DNA from: Paracoccaceae bacterium
GTDB lineage: Bacteria; Pseudomonadota; Alphaproteobacteria; Rhodobacterales; Rhodobacteraceae
NCBI GenBank assembly: GCA_026417295.1
Contig: JAOADN010000022.1
Location: 1-34,372 of the forward strand
Direction of reading: 5' to 3'
Length of the DNA stretch: 34,372 bases
The notes beneath the pieces are model-generated. The model made no database searches, was not told where the DNA came from, and saw only the letters and a program-made list of their open reading frames with translations. The position numbers and the translations under genes are program-made. Positions 17,536-24,079 of the stretch are shown piece by piece. The number at the start of each line of letters is the position of its first letter. Position 1 is the stretch's first letter.

Positions 17536-17766
17536 ATGAGGAAGGTTGTTCTGTCGCTTGCCGCCATGTCCGCCCTCGCGTCCCCCGCCTGGGCGGTAGA
17601 CGTCAAGGATGTCGACGGCAATGGCAGCTACTCGATGGAAGAACTCAAGGCGGCCTATCCCGATCTGACCGAAGAAATCTTCAAGAAGGTCGACACGAAC
17701 GCCGACGGCAGCGTCAGCGCCGAGGAGCTGAAGGCCGCGCAGGACGCAGGCACGCTGAAGGCCTGA
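17536..17766 (+). CDS. Small exported EF-hand protein 1
   Basis: A 76-residue protein with a signal peptide (MRKVVLSLAAMSALASPAWA, cut after AWA) and a mature part made of two EF-hand loops. Loop 1 is DVDGNGSYSMEE and loop 2 is DTNADGSVSAEE. Both have Asp, Asp/Asn, Asn/Asp and a final Glu at positions 1, 3, 5 and 12, so calcium binding in the periplasm is likely. I chose the start at 17536 because GGAG lies ten bases upstream; an in-frame ATG at 17521 overlaps that ribosome site. It shares the segment EELKAAYPDLTEEIF with the next two EF-hand proteins, which points to gene duplication. The partner and role are unknown. Confidence 0.85.
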   Translation: MRKVVLSLAAMSALASPAWAVDVKDVDGNGSYSMEELKAAYPDLTEEIFKKVDTNADGSVSAEELKAAQDAGTLKA

Positions 17767-17788
17767 TCCGCGGCAAGGCACGGGCAAC

Positions 17789-17829
17789 GGGCCTCCGGCA
17801 TCCACGGGCGCCGGAGGCCCATTTCCTTT
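17789..17829 (+). terminator. Terminator of EF-hand gene 1
   Basis: An 11-bp stem GGGCCTCCGGC/GCCGGAGGCCC (17789-17799/17810-17820) is followed by ATTTCCTTT. The first two EF-hand genes are therefore separate transcription units. Confidence 0.75.
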
Positions 17830-17982
17830 GCAAGGGGGGCGGGTCCGGCCCCTGTTATTGCCTAACGGGGAGGCGGATCCCAGATTTCCCCCGACGGCGC
17901 GGCTTGCGGCGTGCCTTCCACCGGCCCAGATTGAGCTCGGTGGCGGCGCCGTGAACGGATGCCCGCCGGTATGGAGAAGAAG

Positions 17983-18219
17983 ATGACGAGAACCCTGACC
18001 GCCGTCCTGACCGTGCTGAGCCTTGCTGCCGGCGCGGCCCATGCGCAGACGGTGGTGACCGATACCGACGGCAACGGCACCTGGTCGATCGAGGAGATGA
18101 CGGCCGCCTATCCGGACATGACGCGCGAGCTCTTCGCGCAGATCGACGTGAACGGCGACGGCCAGATCGATGCCGATGAACTGCAGGCGGCCCGCGAACA
18201 GGGCCTGATCGCGCCCTAG
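17983..18219 (+). CDS. Small exported EF-hand protein 2
   Basis: A 78-residue protein: a signal peptide ending in AAHAQ and two EF-hand loops, DTDGNGTWSIEE and DVNGDGQIDADE, both with full calcium-ligand patterns. The start at 17983 is preferred because GGAGAAGAAG directly precedes it. Two in-frame ATGs upstream (17959, 17971) would spoil the signal peptide. It is a paralogue of EF-hand protein 1 (same SIEEMTAAYPDMTRELF frame) and lies 216 bases downstream, behind a terminator. A strong hairpin separates it from the convergent sigma-factor gene. The function is unknown beyond likely periplasmic calcium binding. Confidence 0.85.
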   Translation: MTRTLTAVLTVLSLAAGAAHAQTVVTDTDGNGTWSIEEMTAAYPDMTRELFAQIDVNGDGQIDADELQAAREQGLIAP

Positions 18220-18267
18220 GCGGCCTGCACGCGCGCGCTTCCCGGACCGGGGGCGCCAGAGGGGAAG

Positions 18268-18296
18268 GGGGCGTCGGCCCGAGGGGCCGGCGCCCC
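18268..18296. terminator. Bidirectional terminator hairpin
   Basis: A 13-bp stem at 18268-18280/18284-18296, with one G-T wobble and the loop GAG, lies between EF-hand gene 2 and the oppositely oriented sigma-factor gene. T-runs are poor on both sides. Confidence 0.6.
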
Positions 18297-18304
18297 TTCG
18301 CCTC

Positions 18305-18799
18305 TCAGTCCCCCTCGAGAAGCGTCGCGACCGCCGTCCCGGCCTGCAGGCCAAGCGCCGCGCGCAGCCGCGCCCGCCCGCGGGCTGCGCGCGACAGGAC
18401 CGTGCCGGGCGGCAGGTCCGCCGCCGCGGCCAGGGCGGTGCAGCTCTGCCCTTGCACCGCCATGCCGATGAGCGCTGCGGCCTCGACCGCAGGCAGCCGC
18501 GCAAGCGCCCCGGCGACATCGCCAAGCGCGGTGAGCGCCACACCCGCCGCCGGCACCCGCGGCTCGGCAACCGCCTCGAGCGGCAGCATGCGTGGCCCCG
18601 GACGGCGGGCAAGGTTGCGCGCCGTCTCCATCAGATAGGGCCCGAGGCGCGCCACATCGCCCCCCGCAGCAAGGCGGGCAAGAACGCGGACCAGCGCTTC
18701 CTGGGCCAGATCCTCGGCCGCGGTCCGGTCGGGCGCAAGGCGGCGGCTCAGCCGCGTCAGGGCGGGGATGAGGTCGGTCAGGGCGCTGGCATCGGTCAT
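18305..18799 (-). CDS. ECF-like RNA polymerase sigma factor
   Basis: A 164-residue, two-domain sigma-70 family protein. Region 2 is seen in TAAEDLAQEALVRVLARL (26-43). Region 4 is seen in ARLPAVEAAALIGMAVQGQSC followed by LPPGTVLSRAARGRARL (129-145), the helix-turn-helix that reads the -35. The start is the ATG at 18799, which has GGAGG five bases upstream; a GTG two codons earlier is less well placed. No anti-sigma gene is adjacent. The gene lies antisense between EF-hand genes 2 and 3 and is divergent from gene 3. The target promoter cannot be read here. The short, Ala/Arg-rich sequence and weak region 2 make it a divergent ECF member. Confidence 0.85.
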   Translation of the reverse strand: MTDASALTDLIPALTRLSRRLAPDRTAAEDLAQEALVRVLARLAAGGDVARLGPYLMETARNLARRPGPRMLPLEAVAEPRVPAAGVALTALGDVAGALARLPAVEAAALIGMAVQGQSCTALAAAADLPPGTVLSRAARGRARLRAALGLQAGTAVATLLEGD

Positions 18800-19047
18800 C
18801 GGCACCTCCGCGTCACAACCTTCGGGTGAATCCGGTCCGGATCAAGGCGCGGAAATCCGCCGGGGCCCGCCTCTGCCCCGCCGGCAGGCCGGGCATGGGC
18901 GGGGCCTTGCCGCAGCAGCGGCGGGGCGTCGGCAGGGTCCCGCGCCGCCGCCGGGCGGACGGCAATGTCGGGGCGGCCCCTGCGTCATGCTTCACGAGGC
19001 GGCGCGATGCCGGCGCCTCGTTCGATGAACCGCAACGGAGAGACGAG

Positions 19048-19293
19048 ATGAAACTCCCGACAGCAGCACTTGCCCTTGCCGCCATCCCCGCCGCCTACGT
19101 CCTGGCCGCCGGAACGCTGGCCGACATGGATGCCGACGGCAACGGCCTGCTATCGCTGACCGAGCTTAAGGCGGCCTATGCCGGGCTCGACGAGGCCGGC
19201 TTCGAGGCCATCGACACCAACGGCGACGGCGGCGTGGACGAGGCCGAGCTCGAGGCCGCGATCGCCGCCGGCAGGCTCAGGGCCGCGGGCTAG
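19048..19293 (+). CDS. Small exported EF-hand protein 3
   Basis: An 81-residue protein with an N-terminal hydrophobic export segment (KLPTAALALAAIPAAYVLAA), which may be cleaved or remain as an anchor. It has two EF-hand loops, DADGNGLLSLTE and DTNGDGGVDEAE. The first loop has Leu at position 7. The ATG at 19048 has GGAG about eight bases upstream; the longer open frame from 18826 crosses GC-rich non-coding DNA. It shares ELKAAYAGLDEAGFEAIDTN with the other two EF-hand proteins. It is divergent from the sigma gene across a 248-base gap that contains the inverted repeat CGAGGC/GCCTCG. Function unknown. Confidence 0.83.
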   Translation: MKLPTAALALAAIPAAYVLAAGTLADMDADGNGLLSLTELKAAYAGLDEAGFEAIDTNGDGGVDEAELEAAIAAGRLRAAG

Positions 19294-19300
19294 GCCGGCA

Positions 19301-19344
19301 GGCGGGCCCCGGCGCCGCCCCCCGTTCGTCCGCGGGGGCCCGCC
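19301..19344. terminator. Hairpin between convergent EF-hand gene 3 and ilvN
   Basis: 10-bp arms GGCGGGCCCC (19301-19310) and GGGGCCCGCC (19335-19344) enclose a 24-base loop. It fills nearly the whole 55-base gap between the two convergent stop codons and could stop transcripts from both sides. No T-run. Confidence 0.5.
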
Positions 19345-19348
19345 CCTC

Positions 19349-19909
19349 TCAGACCCCGCGCGCCAGCGCCGCCACGCCGGTGCGCGCCACGTCCCGCAGC
19401 CCGAGGGGGCGCATCAGATCGGCGAAGGCGTCGATCTTCTCGGATGTGCCGGTGATCTCGAAGACGAAGCTCTCGAGCGTCGAGTCGACGACGCTGGCGC
19501 GGAAGATCTCGGCCAGGCGCAGCGCCTCGATCCGCTTGTCGCCGGTGCCGGCGACCTTGAACAGGGCGAGCTCGCGCTCGACAGCCGGGCCCTCGACGGT
19601 CAGGTCGTGGACCTCGCGCACCTGGACGAGGCGGCCGAGCTGGGCCTTGATCTGCTCGATCACCGCGGGCGTGCCGCGGGTGACGACCGTGATGCGGCTC
19701 AGATGCCCGGCATGGTCGGTCTCGGCGACGGTCAGGCTGTCGATGTTGTAGCCGCGGCCCGAGAAGAGCCCGATGACACGGGCCAGCACCCCGGCCTCGT
19801 TGTCGACGATGACGGCCAGCGTATGCCGTTCGACCGCCTGCGCATGCGGGTCGCGCAGGTCATAGGCGGAGTGGCTCGACGAGCCCTTCTTGATGTTCAG
19901 TGCGGCCAT
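19349..19909 (-). CDS. ilvN: Acetolactate synthase small (regulatory) subunit
   Basis: Regulatory subunit of acetohydroxyacid synthase. It carries the valine-feedback site and activates the large subunit. The 186-residue protein has an N-terminal ACT domain (HTLAVIVDNEAGVLARVIGLFSGRGYNI near 29-55) and the C-terminal IlvH/IlvN domain with EIFRASVVDSTLESFVFEITG. The start at 19909 (MAALNIKKGSSSHSAY) matches the usual alphaproteobacterial N-terminus. Two further in-frame ATGs upstream are possible but add residues not typical of the family. It follows ilvI after 75 bases that contain a strong hairpin. Symbol ilvN or ilvH depends on naming habit. Confidence 0.94.
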   Translation of the reverse strand: MAALNIKKGSSSHSAYDLRDPHAQAVERHTLAVIVDNEAGVLARVIGLFSGRGYNIDSLTVAETDHAGHLSRITVVTRGTPAVIEQIKAQLGRLVQVREVHDLTVEGPAVERELALFKVAGTGDKRIEALRLAEIFRASVVDSTLESFVFEITGTSEKIDAFADLMRPLGLRDVARTGVAALARGV

Positions 19910-19928
19910 TCCGCGTCCGTCCTTCATC

Positions 19929-19975
19929 CTGGCCAAAATACTCCGGAGGGGTCCGGGGAGGCAGCGCCTCCCCGG
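19929..19975 (-). repeat. Intercistronic hairpin plus CTCCGGAG-TATTTT motif between ilvI and ilvN
   Basis: On the transcribed minus strand, a 10-bp stem CCGGGGAGGC/GCCTCCCCGG (19975-19966/19962-19953) is followed by the palindrome CTCCGGAG and then TATTTTGGCCAGGATGAAG, running up to the ilvN start region. It could tune the ilvI:ilvN ratio by processing, partial termination or re-initiation. My impression is that similar GGAGTATTT sequences recur between genes in Rhodobacteraceae, but I cannot verify that here. Confidence 0.5.
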
Positions 19976-19984
19976 CCGGCGCCG

Positions 19985-21739
19985 TCACACCAGCACCGCC
20001 CCCTTCTCGCCGATCACGCCCTGGGTCTCGGCCTCGCCGAGCAGCATCTCGTTGTGCGGCTTTCCGGACGGGATCATCGGGAAGCAGTTCTCGTGCTTCT
20101 CCACGAGGCAGTCGAAGATGACCGGCCCGTCATGGCTGATCATCTCCATGATCGCGTCGTCAAGGTCGGCGGGCCGGTCGCAGCGGATGCCCCTGGCCCC
20201 GAAGGCCTCGGCGAGCTTGACGAAATCGGGCAGGCTCTCGCTCCAGGAATGGCTGTAGCGTTCGCCATGCAATAGCTCCTGCCACTGGCGCACCATGCCG
20301 AGGCGTTCGTTGTTCAGGATGAACTGCTTCACCGGGGCGCGGAACTGCACGGCGGTGCCCATCTCCTGCATGTTCATCAGCCAGGAGGCTTCGCCTGCGA
20401 CATTGATGACCAGCGCGTCGGGATGGGCGATCTGCACGCCGATGCTTGCCGGCAGCCCGTAGCCCATCGTGCCGAGGCCGCCGGAAGTCATCCAGCGGTT
20501 GGGTTCGTCGAAGGTCAGGAACTGGGCGGCCCACATCTGGTGCTGGCCGACCTCGGTCGTGATGTAGCGGTTCATCCCGCGGGTCAGCGCCTCGAGCCGC
20601 TGGACGGCGTATTGCGGCTTGATCGCGTTGTCCGATGGCCGGTAGCGCAGGCAGTCCACGGCCTTCCAGGCGCCGATCTGGGCCCACCACTTCGCCACCG
20701 CCTCGCCGTTGACCCTGCTGCCGCGCGCCTTCCACAGCTTGAGCACGTCCTCGAGGACATGGGCGACGTCGCCGAGGATCGGGACCTCGACATGGATGAC
20801 CTTGTTGATCGAGGAGGGATCGATGTCGATATGGGCCTTGCGCGACCCCGGCGAGAAGTCCTTGATGCGGCCGGGGATGCGGTCGTCGAAACGGGCGCCG
20901 ACGTTGATCATCACGTCGCAGCCGTGCATGGCGAGGTTCGCCTCGTAGAGGCCGTGCATGCCGAGCATGCCGATCCAGTTCTTGCCGCTGGCCGGATAGG
21001 CGCCAAGCCCCATGAGCGTCGAGGTGATCGGGAAACCCGTCGCATCGACGAGCTCGCGCAGGAGCTGGCTTGCCGCGGGACCGGAATTGATCACCCCGCC
21101 GCCGGTGTAGAAGACGGGCCGCTCGGCCGTCTCGATCATCTCGACGAGGCGCTCGATCTGCGCCCTGTCGCCCCTGACCCGCGGCTGGTAGTGATCGACC
21201 CGGGCCTCGCGCGGCGGAACGTAGGTGCCGGTGGCGAACTGCACGTCCTTGGGGATGTCGATCAGCACCGGGCCGGGGCGGCCATGCGTGGCGATGTGGA
21301 AGGCCTGGTGGATCGTCTCGGCCAGGCGGTCGGTGTCCTTCACCAGCCAGTTGTGCTTGGTGCAGGGGCGCGTGATGCCGACGGTGTCGGCCTCCTGGAA
21401 GCCGTCGGTTCCGATCATGAAGGTGGGCACCTGCCCGGTCAGGACGACGATCGGGATCGAATCCATCAGCGCATCGGTCAGCCCGGTGACGGCATTGGTG
21501 GCGCCGGGGCCCGAGGTGACGAGGACGACGCCGGGCCGGCCGGTGGAGCGGGCATAGCCCTCGGCCATGTGGACGGCGCCCTGTTCGTGGCGCACGAGGA
21601 TGTGGCGGATCTCGTTCTGCTGGAAGATCTCGTCGTAGATCGGCAGAACGGCACCGCCCGGATAGCCGAAAACCGTATCGACGCCCTGATCCTTGAGCGC
21701 CTGGATCACCATCTTCGCACCGGTCATCTGCCGCGACAT
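19985..21739 (-). CDS. ilvI: Acetolactate synthase large (catalytic) subunit
   Basis: Thiamine-diphosphate enzyme that condenses two pyruvates, or pyruvate and 2-oxobutyrate, in the first common step of valine, leucine and isoleucine synthesis. The 584-residue protein has the catalytic Glu52 in VRHEQGAVHMAEGYAR. The C-terminal TPP/magnesium motif reads GEASWLMNMQ (449-458) with NN at 476-477. Most relatives have GDG or GDA here, so Asp is replaced by Glu. The FAD-type middle domain and GGLGTMGYGLPASIG are present. The start at 21739 has GGAGAG six bases upstream. An in-frame extension to 21820 lies inside the attenuator and is rejected. It is co-transcribed with ilvN and preceded by a leader peptide and terminator hairpin. 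Confidence 0.96.
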   Translation of the reverse strand: MSRQMTGAKMVIQALKDQGVDTVFGYPGGAVLPIYDEIFQQNEIRHILVRHEQGAVHMAEGYARSTGRPGVVLVTSGPGATNAVTGLTDALMDSIPIVVLTGQVPTFMIGTDGFQEADTVGITRPCTKHNWLVKDTDRLAETIHQAFHIATHGRPGPVLIDIPKDVQFATGTYVPPREARVDHYQPRVRGDRAQIERLVEMIETAERPVFYTGGGVINSGPAASQLLRELVDATGFPITSTLMGLGAYPASGKNWIGMLGMHGLYEANLAMHGCDVMINVGARFDDRIPGRIKDFSPGSRKAHIDIDPSSINKVIHVEVPILGDVAHVLEDVLKLWKARGSRVNGEAVAKWWAQIGAWKAVDCLRYRPSDNAIKPQYAVQRLEALTRGMNRYITTEVGQHQMWAAQFLTFDEPNRWMTSGGLGTMGYGLPASIGVQIAHPDALVINVAGEASWLMNMQEMGTAVQFRAPVKQFILNNERLGMVRQWQELLHGERYSHSWSESLPDFVKLAEAFGARGIRCDRPADLDDAIMEMISHDGPVIFDCLVEKHENCFPMIPSGKPHNEMLLGEAETQGVIGEKGAVLV

Positions 21740-21765
21740 CTGTCTCTCCGCCTTTGCCGCCCCGT

Positions 21766-21799
21766 CAAACGAAACGCCCCCGAGGGTCAGTCGGGGGCG
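21766..21799 (-). terminator. ilv attenuator (terminator hairpin upstream of ilvI)
   Basis: On the minus strand a perfect 9-bp stem CGCCCCCGA/TCGGGGGCG (21799-21791/21783-21775), with loop CTGACCC, is followed by TTTCGTTTG. This is an intrinsic terminator located 27 bases before the ilvI start and after the leader peptide, so it ends transcription before the structural genes unless it is prevented from folding. Confidence 0.8.
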
Positions 21800-21840
21800 C
21801 ATGGGAACCGTTATGGTCAACCGTCACCGGCCCATGCGCC
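21796..21840 (-). promoter_or_regulatory. ilv antiterminator stem
   Basis: Perfect 10-bp arms GGCGCATGGG (21840-21831, the last sense codons of the leader peptide) and CCCATGCGCC (21805-21796). The 3' arm shares its last four bases (21799-21796) with the 5' arm of the terminator stem, so the two folds exclude each other. A ribosome stalled in the Val-Ile-Leu-Val codons leaves the 5' arm free; a ribosome at the stop codon covers it. Confidence 0.7.
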
Positions 21841-21871
21841 ACGGTCCTACAAGAATGACGAAACCGGACAT
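21824..21871 (-). CDS. ilv leader peptide (attenuation peptide)
   Basis: A 15-residue open frame, MSGFVILVGPWRMGR, with GAGG six bases before its ATG (21871) and a TGA at 21826-21824. Four consecutive regulatory codons (GTC ATT CTT GTA; Val-Ile-Leu-Val) cover all three branched-chain amino acids. It lies between a good promoter and the antiterminator/terminator stems upstream of ilvI. The last codons form the 5' arm of the antiterminator. This is the classical layout for translation-coupled attenuation of ilv operons, so I regard it as a real gene despite its size. Confidence 0.82.
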   Translation of the reverse strand: MSGFVILVGPWRMGR

Positions 21872-21902
21872 CCGTTCCTCGTCCCCTGCTGAGGCCGGGC
21901 GG

Positions 21903-21931
21903 ACATTAGGGGCCGGTCGAGGGAGCGTCAA
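21903..21931 (-). promoter_or_regulatory. ilv operon promoter
   Basis: Minus strand: TTGACG (21931-21926), a 17-base spacer and TAATGT (21908-21903). Transcription would begin near 21896, about 25 bases before the leader-peptide start and about 155 bases before ilvI. Confidence 0.75.
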
Positions 21932-22027
21932 CCGGCAAATTATGGAATTTTCTGTCCCTGGAACGTGGCGGGGCGAAAGAAACTTGCGCCGAGGGTTGCC
22001 CCCTCCGCAACATTCCGCCGGCGGCCG

Positions 22028-23590
22028 TCACAGCATCCATTCGATGGGCAGAAGGCCGAGCAGCCACAGCGCCCCGCGCGCCAGCGCGGTCGTGCCGGGC
22101 TCGGTCGTCACCGTGGTCTCGAGGCCCCGCTCGTCGGTAAAGGTCCAGCCCAGCCGCCCTTCGGGGTCGCGTCCGACCCGGTAGGCTTCGGCCGGAACCA
22201 CGCTGTCGAAATAGGCGCCGAGGCCGCGGGCAAGCCGTGGGTCGGAGATCAGAAGCCCCATCTCGGTATTCAGGAAGGCCGAGCGCGCATCGAAGTTGAA
22301 GGAGCCCACGAAGATGGTCGATCCGTCCACGGCGAAGGTCTTGGAATGCAGGCTCGAACCCGACGAGCCGATGACCGCGTCCGCGAAGGCGACCGACGGC
22401 CGCCCCGGCAGCGCGACATCCTCCTTCAGCTCGAAGAGCTCGACCCCGGCGTCGAGAAGCTGCTCGCGATACCGGACATAGGCCGAGTGAACGACGGGAA
22501 CGTCGGTCGCCGCATAGGCATTGGTCAGGATGCGGACCCGCGCGCCCCGGCGCGCCAGGGCGGCCAGTTTCGCCGCCCCGTCGGGTCCGGGCACGAAATA
22601 GGCCGAGACGAGATCCATCGACGCGGCGGCCGTCGCGGCCTCGTCCGCGATGTCGGCGATCAGCAGCGAGTCGCGCGCGGCCTGGCCGAGCCCCTTGGCG
22701 GGGTCGTCGCTGAGCAGGCCTGCCGGCACCCAGTCGAAGTCCTGCAGGCGCGCCGTCAGGTTCCCCAGCACGTCCGAGGCGATCACCCATTGCGCATAGG
22801 CCTCGGTCAGGGGATCCCTGCGGGCCGCCGCGACGGCCGCGGCGAGGCTGTCGAGCCCGCCGGGCGCGGCGGGAAGGATCAGGCCCGCGGGATAGGCCGA
22901 GCCGCTGGCCCAGTAGCGGTCGAAGTCCCGTCCGACATCGGCGGCGGCCTGACCGAAGGCGGCGACGTCGAAATCGACGTAGTAGGCCCCCGATCCGTAG
23001 GCAAAGTAGATGTCGCCGATGTTGCGACCGCCGACGATGGTCGCCGCGCCGTCAACCGTGAACGACTTGTTGTGCATCCGGCGGTTGAGGCGCAGGAAGT
23101 CGAAGCCGTAATTCGCCAGGCGCGGCGCGCGCAGGACGAAGGGGTTGAAGATCCGCACCTCCATCTGCGGCAGGGCATCGAGTGCCGCGAGTTCGGAATC
23201 GAGGCCCGGGATGCCGTTGTCATCGACAAGCAGGCGCACGCGCACGCCCCGTTCGGCCGCCGCACGCAGCTCGTCGAGCAGGAGGTAGCCCGTCGCATCG
23301 GTCTGCCAGATGTAGTACTGGGCATCGATCGACGCCTCGGCCATCCGCGCCAGCGTGACCCTTGCGCCGAAGGCGTCGCGCCCGTCGATCAGGGGCAGGA
23401 TTCCCGACAGTCCGGGATGGGCGGCCATCGCCGGAAGGACGGCCCGGCCCAGCCGCGTCTGTTCCGAGGCGGCGATCGCCGTGCTTGCGGGCCGTCCCTC
23501 CAGCGACGGAAGGGGCCAGACAAGGCGCGCCCCGACGACCAGCAGGGCCGCTGCCGCGACGATCCAGAGGAGGATGCGCAGGGCGCGCAT
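22028..23590 (-). CDS. Phospholipase D-family protein (cardiolipin-synthase-like), membrane anchored
   Basis: A 520-residue protein with an N-terminal membrane helix (about 4-24) and two complete HKD motifs. Motif 1 is His173-Lys175-Asp180 in MHNKSFTVDGAATIVGGRN; motif 2 is His415-Lys417-Asp422 in LHSKTFAVDGSTIFVGSFN. Paired HKD sites form one active centre with a phospho-histidine intermediate. The overall plan (anchor, ASIDAQYYIW near 87-95, second HKD followed by FDARSAFLNTEMGLLI) is like the ClsC-type phosphatidyltransferases and related phospholipase D proteins. Substrate is not certain. The start at 23590 places the anchor at the very N-terminus; an upstream ATG at 23650 adds 20 unlikely residues. 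It follows the VOC gene after a 74-base gap. Confidence 0.88.
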   Translation of the reverse strand: MRALRILLWIVAAAALLVVGARLVWPLPSLEGRPASTAIAASEQTRLGRAVLPAMAAHPGLSGILPLIDGRDAFGARVTLARMAEASIDAQYYIWQTDATGYLLLDELRAAAERGVRVRLLVDDNGIPGLDSELAALDALPQMEVRIFNPFVLRAPRLANYGFDFLRLNRRMHNKSFTVDGAATIVGGRNIGDIYFAYGSGAYYVDFDVAAFGQAAADVGRDFDRYWASGSAYPAGLILPAAPGGLDSLAAAVAAARRDPLTEAYAQWVIASDVLGNLTARLQDFDWVPAGLLSDDPAKGLGQAARDSLLIADIADEAATAAASMDLVSAYFVPGPDGAAKLAALARRGARVRILTNAYAATDVPVVHSAYVRYREQLLDAGVELFELKEDVALPGRPSVAFADAVIGSSGSSLHSKTFAVDGSTIFVGSFNFDARSAFLNTEMGLLISDPRLARGLGAYFDSVVPAEAYRVGRDPEGRLGWTFTDERGLETTVTTEPGTTALARGALWLLGLLPIEWML

Positions 23591-23664
23591 GTCTGGCTGC
23601 TCCGACCCGTTGACGGCGGGAAGGCTATCGGGGCCGCCCGGCCGCAGCAAGCGGCGGGCGGTCT

Positions 23665-24063
23665 TCAGCAGCCCTGCCGCGGCGGGCCGATCAGGTCCCA
23701 GCGGTTGCCGAAGGGGTCACGCCAGACGGCGACGATGCCGTAGGGCTCGGTGCGCGGCGCTTCCTCGAACAGGATGCCGGCAGCGACCATCGCGGCATGA
23801 TCGCCGGCGAAATCGTCGGTCTGGAGGAAGAAGCCGACCCGCCCGCCGGTCTGGTTGCCGATGGCGGCGCGCTGGCGGTCGTCGGCGGCCCGCGCGAGAA
23901 GAAGGGCCGTCCCGCCGCCCGGGGGCGCGACGGTGACCCAGCGCCTGCCGTCGCCCAGGTCCGCGTCGGCCATGAGCGTGAAGCCAAGCCTGCCCACATA
24001 GAAGGCGATGGCGGCGTCGTAGTCGGGGACGACCAGCGTGACTGCGGCGATGCGGGCGGGCAA
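23665..24063 (-). CDS. VOC (glyoxalase/bleomycin-resistance) family protein
   Basis: A 132-residue member of the vicinal-oxygen-chelate superfamily, built of paired beta-alpha-beta-beta-beta units: IAAVTLVVPDYDAAIAFYVGRLGF at the N-terminus and GGRVGFFLQTDDF with VAVWRDPFGNRWDLIGP at the C-terminus. Substrate and metal use cannot be assigned. No ATG is available at the right place. I take the TTG at 24063 as the start because AGGGG precedes it and the conserved fold begins directly after. The stop of the upstream aminoacyl-transferase gene is only 16 bases away, so the two are probably co-transcribed. Confidence 0.82.
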   Translation of the reverse strand: MPARIAAVTLVVPDYDAAIAFYVGRLGFTLMADADLGDGRRWVTVAPPGGGTALLLARAADDRQRAAIGNQTGGRVGFFLQTDDFAGDHAAMVAAGILFEEAPRTEPYGIVAVWRDPFGNRWDLIGPPRQGC

Positions 24064-24079
24064 GCTTCGGCCCCTGGCC

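Noticed and set aside
21740-21820. N-terminal extension of acetolactate synthase to 21820
   Set aside because: The extra 27 codons lie inside the terminator hairpin; the ATG at 21739 has the proper ribosome site and family N-terminus.
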